NCBI GenBank assembly: GCA_039804165.1
Contig: JBDRZZ010000024.1
Coordinates: 1-25,207 of the forward strand
Reading direction: 5' to 3'
DNA length: 25,207 nucleotides
Origin: a candidate division WOR-3 bacterium
Lineage (GTDB): Bacteria > Hydrothermota > UBA3072
The position numbers and the translations under genes were made by a program. Each line of letters opens with the position of its first letter. The stretch's first letter is position 1. Positions 15,819-23,271 of the stretch are shown here, piece by piece. The notes beneath the pieces were generated by a model. That model made no database searches. It was not told the origin of the DNA and was given only the letters and a program-made list of their open reading frames with translations.

Positions 15819-17457
15819 AATTGCTTTAATTTCTACTGTTTTGAGTATTTTAATTGGAACTCCAATATTATTTTCTTCTCTTTATTGGTTTCTTTCTCCT
15901 GAGAATTATAAAGATATATTTTTAAATCTCTTGAGTGCTACTTTATTTCTTTCCTTTGTCTTTTACTTTATAGAAGAGAATAAATTAAAAAAAGCAATTG
16001 TTATTGGAGATGGAGAGATTCTTTATAGCATTCCAATGATATATGGTTTTCATATATTTTTAAATTTTGGAGTATTCCTTTTTCTATTTTATTTGATTTT
16101 AAGATCTCTTTTTGGGTTTCCATCTTTAGAGGAAATCTTTAAGGCTCTTTTTTCTTTCCTCTCTATAGGAGGGTTAGAATTCAGTATAATTTACTTTTTG
16201 AGTTTTTCTTTGCTTTCTCCTAAGTTCAAAGAACTCAAAGATTTTAAATTTAAAGGTCTTAATTTGGGTAAGAAGATCTCTTTTTTTGGAAGTTCTGTTA
16301 TTATTTTTTCTTTCTTTGTTGGTTATATTGCCTCAAAAAGTCCTTTTTGTTTAATTTATCTTATCTTTGCTCCTTTTCTCCTTTGGGTTTTAATAAAAAT
16401 TGTGAGAGAACCTATTTTAGAGATTCGGGAGAAACTTCAAAATTTTACAAGAGATTTTTCTGTGATTGAGAGAAAAGTTATTTCTGGAGATGAGATAGAG
16501 GAGATAGACGATTCTGTTACTCTTTTTATTAAGGATAGAAATTCTTTGATTTTTAGATTAAAGGATGCCTATGAGAAGATTAATACTCAAGCAGAAGCAA
16601 TACTTACCGGTATAGAAAGATTAGCTTCTTCTACAAGTAAAGTTAATAAATTTATAAATGAAATCTTGAGTATTAAGGATGAAAGTGGAGGAGTAATTAA
16701 TTCTGTTCATAAGAAAAACGAAGGAATTTATTCTCTTTCTACCGAGATAGAATCTCAGATTAAGACTTTTATTCATTCATCTAAAGATTCTATTGATCTT
16801 GCAAACTCTACAGAATTGAGAACTGAAGAGAAGGTAGAGAGAATCACTGCTTTCGTTAAGAAGGTTAAGGAAGGTTCAAGGGTTTTAGAAGAGCTCTCCA
16901 AAGCTTTTGAGGAAATTAAAGAAATTAATTTTCTTATGGAACAGATCTCCGAAGATACAAATTTGCTTGCCCTAAATGCTTCAATTGAAGCTGTAAGGAA
17001 GGAGGGAGAGGAAAGCAAGGGTTTTGCTGTGATTGCCGAGGAGATTCGAAAATTGTCAAATGACTCTGCTTCTTATTTGGAAAAAATAAGAGAGAATATA
17101 AAAAGGATGGATGAGGCTGTGAATTCTATAGTTGCCACAACAGAAGAGTCAATTTCTATCTTTGAAGAGACTAAATCGATAATTCAGAAGACAAAAGAAG
17201 ATTTAAAGAAGATCTCGGAATCAATCGTGATTAACACAAACATGGCAGAGCAAATTTCAGGGATTCTAAAGGAAGGATACGAATCTACAGATGAGATAAG
17301 GAAGTTATCCAATAAATTATCCCAATTAAATGACAAACAAGTAGAAAATGCATTATTAGTTTTAAGGGAAATGGAGGAGGAGACAGCTTCAATAGAGGAA
17401 GCTAGAATGAGGATTCAGACATTAATTTCGCTTACAGAGAAAATTAAGGAGCTTTAA
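15802..17457 (+). CDS. Methyl-accepting chemotaxis protein with a multi-TM N-terminus
   Basis: A 551-residue receptor. About six hydrophobic segments (near 8-30, 38-58, 78-101, 116-138, 160-177 and 180-201) occupy the first 200 residues, with only short loops, so no large extracellular sensor domain exists; sensing may be within the membrane. A HAMP-like or linker stretch follows, then a long helical signalling domain. The hairpin tip (about 378-410) reads DTNLLALNASIEAVRKEGEE then KGFAVIAEEIRKLS, close to consensus but one residue longer. AGGAG precedes the ATG by 6 nt. It overlaps cheW. It should be the substrate of the upstream CheR, CheB and CheD. Confidence 0.92.
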   Translation: MKLSNKIALISTVLSILIGTPILFSSLYWFLSPENYKDIFLNLLSATLFLSFVFYFIEENKLKKAIVIGDGEILYSIPMIYGFHIFLNFGVFLFLFYLILRSLFGFPSLEEIFKALFSFLSIGGLEFSIIYFLSFSLLSPKFKELKDFKFKGLNLGKKISFFGSSVIIFSFFVGYIASKSPFCLIYLIFAPFLLWVLIKIVREPILEIREKLQNFTRDFSVIERKVISGDEIEEIDDSVTLFIKDRNSLIFRLKDAYEKINTQAEAILTGIERLASSTSKVNKFINEILSIKDESGGVINSVHKKNEGIYSLSTEIESQIKTFIHSSKDSIDLANSTELRTEEKVERITAFVKKVKEGSRVLEELSKAFEEIKEINFLMEQISEDTNLLALNASIEAVRKEGEESKGFAVIAEEIRKLSNDSASYLEKIRENIKRMDEAVNSIVATTEESISIFEETKSIIQKTKEDLKKISESIVINTNMAEQISGILKEGYESTDEIRKLSNKLSQLNDKQVENALLVLREMEEETASIEEARMRIQTLISLTEKIKEL

Positions 17458-17464
17458 AGGGATA

Positions 17465-17893
17465 TTGGAGAAACTGCTGATATTCTCTATAGATAATATT
17501 TTTTTCGGCGTTAACATTAATGAAGTTGAAAGTTTAGGTAGGTTAAAGAGGATAAGAAGGATTTCTAAAATTCCAAAGTGGATCGGGGGATTTGTAGAAA
17601 AGGGAGGAAGAAAAGTGCCTTTTGTTAAAATTTGGGAAATTCTAAGGTTAAATTCTCAAGAAAGAGGGGTTTTACTTTTCCCAAAATACATAGATTATTG
17701 TGCTTTTCTTATTTCTGGAGTGAAAGGAATTTATGAGCTCGAAATTGATAGGGAAGCAACCGACTTTTATTCTTTATCTTATTTAAAGGGATTTGGAATC
17801 TTTCAAGATAAAGTAGTCCTTCAGGTTAATTTAGAAGGGCTTTTAAAAGAGGAGCAAAAGAGAGAAATAAAGAGATTAAATGAAAAGGGATAG
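17465..17893 (+). CDS. Short divergent CheW-like protein
   Basis: 142 residues with the CheW layout: LLIFSIDNIFFGVNINEVESL, then IPKWIGGFVEKGGRKVPFVKIWEIL, a middle strand pair around YCAFLISGVKGIYELEI and a closing VVLQVNLEGLL. Sequence similarity to CheW is weak and several usual positions differ, so it may be a CheW that lost part of its receptor- or kinase-binding surface. The start is TTG at 17465, 7 nt after the receptor stop, with AAAGGG just upstream. It overlaps pgpA by 14 nt. It is the second CheW-type protein of the cluster. Confidence 0.72.
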   Translation: MEKLLIFSIDNIFFGVNINEVESLGRLKRIRRISKIPKWIGGFVEKGGRKVPFVKIWEILRLNSQERGVLLFPKYIDYCAFLISGVKGIYELEIDREATDFYSLSYLKGFGIFQDKVVLQVNLEGLLKEEQKREIKRLNEKG

Positions 17894-18326
17894 GAATTCT
17901 CTTGAGAAAATAATTGGAAGCTTATTCTTTTTGGGAAAAATAAAAGGAGGAGGGACTTATTCTTCTTTTATTACGGCTTTTCTTCTTTTTTTATTTCTTG
18001 ATTGGTCTTCTCTTTATTACTTTATAATTGGATTTGTTTTAATATTGCTTAGTTTCTTGTTATCTTTAAGAATTTCTGAAGATCCTACTTGGTTCACTCT
18101 GGATGAGGTTAGTGGGACGATTGTGACTTTTGCTTTTCATGGTAAAAGTTTATCAGTATTAATTCTTGGTTTAGTGCTTTTTCGTTTTTTTGATATTTTT
18201 AAGATTCCTCCATTAAAGAAAATTGAGCATCTAAAAGGTGGAATAGTTTTAGATGATATTTTTGCAGGGATCTTGGCAAGTATTTTTTTGTTTGTTTTGG
18301 ACTTTATTAAATCTTTATATGGATAG
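17880..18326 (+). CDS. pgpA: Phosphatidylglycerophosphatase A
   Basis: An integral membrane phosphatase making phosphatidylglycerol from its phosphate precursor. Its 148 residues, with about four hydrophobic segments, match the family. Conserved elements are GKIKGGGTYSS near the N-terminus, EDPTWFTLDEVSG (D/E metal ligands), LFRFFDIFKIPPL and the signature GGIVLDDIFAGILA. The common start GK-PGAPGT motif is altered to GKIKGGGTYSS, but the acidic residues are intact. It overlaps the CheW-like gene by 14 nt and pncC by 8 nt. It has no obvious functional link to chemotaxis; it supplies membrane lipid together with accB/accC of the same run. Confidence 0.88.
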   Translation: MKRDRNSLEKIIGSLFFLGKIKGGGTYSSFITAFLLFLFLDWSSLYYFIIGFVLILLSFLLSLRISEDPTWFTLDEVSGTIVTFAFHGKSLSVLILGLVLFRFFDIFKIPPLKKIEHLKGGIVLDDIFAGILASIFLFVLDFIKSLYG

Positions 18327-18804
18327 GAAAGTTATAAACTTGGTTTTAGAAGTGGGAGAACTATTAAGAAAGAAGAAATGGACTATTTCAGTGGCAGAGT
18401 CTTGTACAGGTGGACTTTTGGGTAGTTTTCTTACCTCTATTCCTGGAAGTTCTGATTATTTTAAAGGAGGAATAATTGCTTATTCTAATGAGATTAAGGA
18501 GAAATTGCTTTCAGTTTCTTCGGAAACTCTGAGAAAATTTGGAGCAGTTTCGGAGGAAGTTGTTAAAGAAATGGCTTTTGGAGTCAAAAGAATTTTAAGA
18601 ACCGAAGTTGGATTATCTATTTCAGGTATTGCAGGCCCTTCTGGAGGGACCAAAGAAAAACCTGTAGGAACTGTAGTTTTGGGAGTTGACATTCCAGGAA
18701 AGACTGTTACTAATATAGTGCATCTTAAGGGTGAAAGGAATAAAATAAGGAGAGAGGCAAGTTTAAAAATTTTAGAAATTTTAAAGAGTTTACTGGAGGT
18801 TTAA
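18319..18804 (+). CDS. pncC: Nicotinamide-nucleotide amidase (CinA C-terminal domain protein)
   Basis: A stand-alone CinA C-terminal domain of 161 residues that deamidates NMN to nicotinate mononucleotide in pyridine nucleotide salvage. Signature stretches are TISVAESCTGGLLGS, YFKGGIIAYSNEIK and LSISGIAGPSGGTKEKPVGT. The CinA N-terminal (MoaB-like) domain is absent. The ATG at 18319 is chosen because it matches the family N-terminus; an upstream ATG at 18253 would add 22 residues unlike any CinA protein and run deep into pgpA. The overlap with pgpA is 8 nt and no SD is visible. In many bacteria cinA lies next to recA, as is roughly the case here, with thpR between. Confidence 0.92.
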   Translation: MDRKVINLVLEVGELLRKKKWTISVAESCTGGLLGSFLTSIPGSSDYFKGGIIAYSNEIKEKLLSVSSETLRKFGAVSEEVVKEMAFGVKRILRTEVGLSISGIAGPSGGTKEKPVGTVVLGVDIPGKTVTNIVHLKGERNKIRREASLKILEILKSLLEV

Positions 18805-18805
18805 A

Positions 18806-19354
18806 ATAAGATTGTTTATAGGAATCGAAATACCTCAAGAGGCAAAGGATTTAATATCAAACCTTTGTAAAAAACTTCCTCCTTTTTCTTTTATTAAGTG
18901 GGTGGAGAAGGAAAATTTACATATTACTTTAAGATTTTTGGGTGAAACAGATAAGCGCACCTTGATTGAAGAAAAGATGAAGGAAGTTGGCGGAAAGTTT
19001 ACTCCTTTTAAGGTTTCTTTGAAAGGTGTGGGAGCTTTCCCTTCTCTTAAAAGAGCAAGCGTTATTTGGGTTGGAATAGAAGAGGGAAAGAATTTTTTAA
19101 AAGGATTATATTTGACTCTTGAAGATAAGATAGTTCAGCTTGGGTTTAAAAAAGAAGAGAGAGAGTTTACCCCACATATAACTCTTGGGAGAGTGAAAAG
19201 GGGTAAATACAGCTTACCAGAGGGTATTGATTTTTCTTTTGGAGCTTTTCCTGTAGATAAGATTACTCTTTTTAAAAGCACTTTAAGAAAAGAAGGACCT
19301 ATATATGAGGTCTTAGCTAAATTTCCTTTAATAGGAGGTAACCCTTGCCTGTAG
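18806..19354 (+). CDS. thpR: RNA 2',3'-cyclic phosphodiesterase, probable ATA start
   Basis: A 2H phosphoesterase that opens 2',3'-cyclic phosphate RNA ends. It has about 182 residues. Two HITL motifs (H39 and H124 counted from the ATA) form the active site. The family normally begins MRLFIAI. Here the frame reads ATA-AGA-TTG-TTT-ATA-GGA, that is I-R-L-F-I-G, and GGAGG at 18795-18799 sits exactly 6 nt before the ATA. A TTG two codons later (18812) is the alternative, but its spacing from the SD would be 12 nt. The ATA is therefore the better-supported start. The frame ends at 19354, overlapping the permease start by 10 nt. cinA-thpR-recA is a recurrent bacterial gene order. Confidence 0.85.
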   Translation: MRLFIGIEIPQEAKDLISNLCKKLPPFSFIKWVEKENLHITLRFLGETDKRTLIEEKMKEVGGKFTPFKVSLKGVGAFPSLKRASVIWVGIEEGKNFLKGLYLTLEDKIVQLGFKKEEREFTPHITLGRVKRGKYSLPEGIDFSFGAFPVDKITLFKSTLRKEGPIYEVLAKFPLIGGNPCL

Positions 19355-20346
19355 AAGTAAGTTTTCCTGTTCCGGTAGCTTATTTTTTCCTCGTTTTGTT
19401 TTTGAGTTTTATGTCTGCTTCTATTAAGCAGTCTAAGGTTATTGATTTTTTTGGTGAAAAAATTTTGGGGGAGAAAAATAGTAGAAAGGCCATTCTTATG
19501 CTTATTGCTCTCTCGTATCTTTTATCCCCTTTTTTTCTTTCTTTTGTTCTTATTACTTATTTTCGCAATTGGATCCTTAGGTTTGAAGAGAAGGCTAAAA
19601 CTTTAACTTTACTTATTCTCTCTACATTGATTGGAAGTATAATCACACCTTTTGGCAATCTTCAAAATGTTTTTATAGTGCTTGCGTTTGGGAACGGAAA
19701 ACCTGGGATAAGTATTTCTTCTTTTGTTTCCATAATGCTTCCTCTTTGGGTATCAGGGTTTTTTGCTCTTGTCCTTATTTCTTATTTTATCTCTAAAGGG
19801 GAGGAGATTAAAAATATAAGAAAGTCTGTAAAGATAAGAAAAAAGGAATTGGTTTTTTCTATTATTCTATTTCTTTTTATTCTTGGGTACTTTAATATTG
19901 GTAGGCAATACAATTTTAACCTTTTGGGGCTTATTATTATTGGAGGGATATTCTCCCTTGTTTTTATGGGCATGGAAACCTTAAAGGCTGTAAATTGGGA
20001 ACTCTTAATCCCAGTAGGAATCTCTTTTGTGTTTTACTACTTATTCAAGTACTTACCTATAGGTATTTTTAACGTTAACCCATTTATAATATACTCTATC
20101 GGAGTTCTTGGAGCTAGTGGTTTTTCTTCTAATGTTCTTGCATTTATTCTTCCTTTTTTAAGTAGAAATGTAAGTTTTATTCTTTATTCTATTTCTGTTG
20201 GAAGTATTGCAAGTGTTTTCGGTTGTTATGAGCTAATATTGTTATTTATAAGGACTAAAGAAGAGAAGATAAATAAAGTTCTTTTGTTTGGAGTATTTAT
20301 GGTGTTTTTAGTAATATCTATTTTATTACTTTTTGGGAGGAGGTAA
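19345..20346 (+). CDS. YbiR/ArsB-like ion transporter (IT superfamily)
   Basis: A 333-residue membrane protein with about 10 hydrophobic segments. Family hallmarks are TPFGNLQNVFI (101-111), resembling the TP-G-PQN motif of YbiR/ArsB/NhaD proteins, and SSNVLAFILPFL (261-272), resembling the second-half SNVPA motif. A degenerate VGSIASVFGCYELILL follows near 285-300. It is shorter than most relatives (about 370-430 residues), and the second-half SNVP proline is missing, so the substrate (an anion, arsenite or a sodium-coupled solute) cannot be predicted. The start is TTG at 19345 with AGGAGG at 19333-19338, spacing 6 nt. It sits between thpR and recA with no obvious link to either. Confidence 0.7.
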   Translation: MPVEVSFPVPVAYFFLVLFLSFMSASIKQSKVIDFFGEKILGEKNSRKAILMLIALSYLLSPFFLSFVLITYFRNWILRFEEKAKTLTLLILSTLIGSIITPFGNLQNVFIVLAFGNGKPGISISSFVSIMLPLWVSGFFALVLISYFISKGEEIKNIRKSVKIRKKELVFSIILFLFILGYFNIGRQYNFNLLGLIIIGGIFSLVFMGMETLKAVNWELLIPVGISFVFYYLFKYLPIGIFNVNPFIIYSIGVLGASGFSSNVLAFILPFLSRNVSFILYSISVGSIASVFGCYELILLFIRTKEEKINKVLLFGVFMVFLVISILLLFGRR

Positions 20347-20349
20347 TTT

Positions 20350-21384
20350 ATGGACAAGGATAAAGAAAAGGCTCTTGAAGCAGTTATGAGTAAAATAAAC
20401 AAGCAGTATGGGGAAGGGGCATTGATGAAGTTGGGTAGTAAAGAGACAATAGAAGTTCCATATATACCAACAGGTTCTATTTCCCTTGACTATGCACTTG
20501 GCATAGGAGGAATACCAAAAGGTAGAGCAATTGAAATATTTGGAATGGAGGCTTCTGGTAAAACCACTCTTGCTCTTCATATCGCTGCTGAAGCACAGAA
20601 AAGAGGAGGAACAGTCGCTTTTATAGATGTAGAGCATGCCCTTGATCCTCAATATGCAAGAAATCTTGGGGTGAACACAGATGATTTATTAATTTCTCAA
20701 CCGGACACCGGAGAGGAAGCTTTGGAGATAGCTGAAATGTTGGTTAGAAGCGGTGCAATAGAACTTATAACGATTGATTCGGTCGCAGCACTTGTTCCAA
20801 AAGCTGAAATTGAAGGTGAGATGGGAGACGCTCACATAGCTTTAAGAGCACGCCTAATGTCACAAGCTTTACGAAAACTAACAGGGGTTTTGAGTAAAGC
20901 TTCAACTTCTGCCGTTTTTATAAACCAAGTTAGGCAGAAAATAGGGATAACTTTTGGGAATGCTTATACAACTCCAGGAGGGCTTGCTCTTAAGTTTCAC
21001 GCTTCTGTGAGATTGGAGATAAGAAAAGTTAGTAATTTGCAGCAAGGAGAGGAGTCCACTGGGATAAGAGTAAAAGTTAAGGTTGTGAAGAACAAACTCG
21101 CCCCTCCCTTTAAAGAAGCAGAGTTTGACATAATGTATGGATCTGGCATATCAAAAGAAGGGGAACTCATTGATCTTGGGCAGTCTTTGAATCTTATTGA
21201 AAAATCAGGAGCTTGGTATACTTATGGAGGAATCTCACTTGGACAAGGTAGAGAAAATGCAAAGCTTTTCCTAAAAGATAATCCTGAGATATCTAAAGAA
21301 CTGGAGGTGAAGATAAGGAAGGCACTCAATATCTATCATGAAAATAACCAGGATAGAGGAACAGAGGAAAAAGGACAGGGTTAA
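20350..21384 (+). CDS. recA: RecA recombinase
   Basis: It catalyses strand exchange in recombination and triggers SOS. It has 344 residues. Walker A is GMEASGKT (65-72), where almost all RecA proteins have GPESSGKT. The catalytic glutamate is E95 ([10 protein letters not shown]) and Walker B is [11 protein letters not shown]1 is [18 protein letters not shown]. The L2 DNA-binding loop reads [16 protein letters not shown] (196-211), where the usual text is KIGVMFGNPETTTGG, so Y206 stands at the position of E. coli E207. Strong GGAGGAGG precedes the ATG. No LexA-type palindrome is visible upstream; the gene follows the permease by 3 nt. The polar tail after 325 is dual coding with recX. Confidence 0.97.
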   Translation: MDKDKEKALEAVMSKINKQYGEGALMKLGSKETIEVPYIPTGSISLDYALGIGGIPKGRAIEIFGMEASGKTTLALHIAAEAQKRGGTVAFIDVEHALDPQYARNLGVNTDDLLISQPDTGEEALEIAEMLVRSGAIELITIDSVAALVPKAEIEGEMGDAHIALRARLMSQALRKLTGVLSKASTSAVFINQVRQKIGITFGNAYTTPGGLALKFHASVRLEIRKVSNLQQGEESTGIRVKVKVVKNKLAPPFKEAEFDIMYGSGISKEGELIDLGQSLNLIEKSGAWYTYGGISLGQGRENAKLFLKDNPEISKELEVKIRKALNIYHENNQDRGTEEKGQG

Positions 21385-21949
21385 TGTTTATATAAATGGA
21401 AGATTCTCCTTTGGTTTATATAAAGACACTCTTATTAATTTTCATCTTTACGAGGGTAAGGAAATTTCAGAGGAAGAGATTGTTTCTATAAAAGAATATG
21501 AAGAATTAGTGGGAGCAAAGGAGAAAGCAAGGAGATACATTTCCTATAGAGAAAGATCAAAGAAAGAAATTGAAAATTATCTTAAAAACAAAGGTATTCA
21601 AGAAGGAATTATAAATAAGGTCTTAAGCGATTTTGAAAAAGTTGGGCTAATAGATGATAGGAGATTCGCTTTAAGTTGGATAAAAAATAGAAGTAATGCA
21701 AACCCAAAAGGGAGATTTGCCATAAAGATGGAGTTGTTGTATAAGGGTGTTCCAGAAAATGAGATGGAAGATTTATTAAGAAGTATTGATGAGAAAGAGA
21801 ATGCAAGAAAAGCAATTGAGAAAGCAGTTAGGAAGTATAAAGGTAAGCCAAATAAAAAAGAAAAGGTTATTGAGTATTTAAGGAGAAGAGGCTTTGAGAT
21901 GAGTACTTTAAGAGAAGTGGTAAAAGAATTTTTTAGAAATGGATCTTAA
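21338..21949 (+). CDS. recX: RecA regulator RecX
   Basis: It binds RecA filaments and modulates recombination. It has 203 residues. The N-terminus [20 protein letters not shown] then FSFGLYKD matches family members, so the ATG at 21338, inside recA, is the real start and the overlap is 47 nt. Helical three-repeat RecX features follow: [36 protein letters not shown] with [17 protein letters not shown], and a C-terminal [19 protein letters not shown]. No good SD is visible inside recA, so translation probably depends on coupling to recA. It ends 11 nt inside queG. Confidence 0.93.
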   Translation: MKITRIEEQRKKDRVNVYINGRFSFGLYKDTLINFHLYEGKEISEEEIVSIKEYEELVGAKEKARRYISYRERSKKEIENYLKNKGIQEGIINKVLSDFEKVGLIDDRRFALSWIKNRSNANPKGRFAIKMELLYKGVPENEMEDLLRSIDEKENARKAIEKAVRKYKGKPNKKEKVIEYLRRRGFEMSTLREVVKEFFRNGS

Positions 21950-22904
21950 GAAAAGAATCAAAGAGAAAGCGATAGAAATAGGTTTTGACCTTTTTGGGGT
22001 AACCACATTAGAGCCTTCCATTTATAAAGAAGAGTTTTTATCTTCTTTGGAGAGATACTCTTATTCTGATCTTGAATATTTAAAAAGAAATATTGAAGAA
22101 AGAGTTAATCCAAAGTTAAGATTTCCCTGGGCAAAGAGTGTTATTGTAGTTGGAATAAACTATTGGCAAGGGCCTCTTCCAGAGTTAAGAGAAGGGGAAG
22201 TAAGAATATCAAGATACGCATTAGGTAAAGACTATCACGAAGTTATGAGAGAAAAATTGACTATTCTTTCAGAATTTATTATTAAAGAAGTTGGTGTAAG
22301 AAAAGTAAAAGGATACTCAGATACAGGGCCTCTACCAGAAAAAGAATTGGCTAAAAGAGCAGGTCTTGGATGGATAGGGAAAAATACACTTTTAGTAACC
22401 GAAGAATTTGGGTCCTGGGTTTTTCTTGGAGAATTACTTATTGATTTTGAACTTGAACCGGATAGAGAGAAGGAAAATAAATGTAGAGATTGTAAGATAT
22501 GTGTGGATGTTTGTCCGAGTAACGCTCTTTATAAACCTTACTCTTTGGATCCTGGGAAGTGCACTGCATATTGGACTGTAAGTAGAGGTGATTATTTACC
22601 AGAATGGTTTCCTTCTCCTTTAAACGAATACATTTTTGGATGCGATATATGTCAGGAAGTTTGTCCTTTCTCAAAGAATGCAAGGCAAACTAAAATTAGA
22701 GAATTTCTTCCTTCTAAGAAGTTAATCAATCCATCCTTAGAATTTCTACAATCTCTTTCGGATAAAGATTTTAATAATTTGTTCGGCGAGACTCCAATAT
22801 CCTGGGTGGGTAAGAGGATTCTTATCCGCAATTTAAAAGCTTTTGCTAAAGGATGCTCTTCTAATTCATCTTCAAATTTACCTTTAAGTTCCTTTAGGTC
22901 TTAG
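21939..22904 (+). CDS. queG: Epoxyqueuosine reductase
   Basis: A cobalamin- and Fe-S-dependent enzyme that makes queuosine in tRNA, the last step of the pathway. It has 321 residues, shorter than the E. coli protein because the C-terminal HEAT-like repeats are absent. RYALGKDYH (92-100) and KELAKRAGLGWIGKN (135-149) are family motifs, with catalytic D128 in SDTGPLP. Two [4Fe-4S] sites use C182/C185/C188/C192 and C208/C235/C238/C242, all present. The usual C-x-YxTIE motif reads CTAYWTVS here. It overlaps recX by 11 nt and is the last gene of the plus-strand run. With queF at 4556 it supports a working queuosine pathway. Confidence 0.95.
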   Translation: MDLKKRIKEKAIEIGFDLFGVTTLEPSIYKEEFLSSLERYSYSDLEYLKRNIEERVNPKLRFPWAKSVIVVGINYWQGPLPELREGEVRISRYALGKDYHEVMREKLTILSEFIIKEVGVRKVKGYSDTGPLPEKELAKRAGLGWIGKNTLLVTEEFGSWVFLGELLIDFELEPDREKENKCRDCKICVDVCPSNALYKPYSLDPGKCTAYWTVSRGDYLPEWFPSPLNEYIFGCDICQEVCPFSKNARQTKIREFLPSKKLINPSLEFLQSLSDKDFNNLFGETPISWVGKRILIRNLKAFAKGCSSNSSSNLPLSSFRS

Positions 22905-23271
22905 CAGAGTTTCTTTAATTTGAACTTCTCACTGAGGTATAAAATCACCTTTAGTTTTTAACACCGTTTAAACTTCTTATTAAATTTTATTAAAAAATTT
23001 CTTTAACTCCTAAAGAAAATCGGTTTAAGCCCAAGTCTCTTTTTATTGCACGAACAACAGGCTATACTATTTTTTTTTCACTTTATTAGAGACGGCTTTC
23101 GGAAAATTGTGGATGGGAGAGGTAATAAACTATTAATGAGCTGGAAATAGTTATTTCTTGACCTTCTTGGTTTTTGTATGTAGAGATAAGCAAATGTGGA
23201 TTTTCTTTTTGCATTTTTTCTTAGGAAGTATCAAAAAGAAATTCAGAGCATATCTATCTAATCTTTTTACT
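22905..23271. other. Convergent intergenic spacer, 367 bp
   Basis: This separates queG (plus) from the kinase-FGE gene (minus). It should hold the terminators of both, but none is strong. Candidates are a 5-bp stem, GAGGT/ACCTT near 22934-22951, followed by a T-rich stretch, and AACTATT/AATAGTT (23128-23134 with 23146-23152). A 9-T run lies at about 23070-23078. No tRNA fold, convincing promoter or transposon end was seen. Confidence 0.5.

Noticed and set aside
23080-23210. Minus-strand 42-codon frame starting MQKENPHLL in the spacer
   Set aside because: No SD, a stop just upstream, and no recognisable similarity. Too weak to call.
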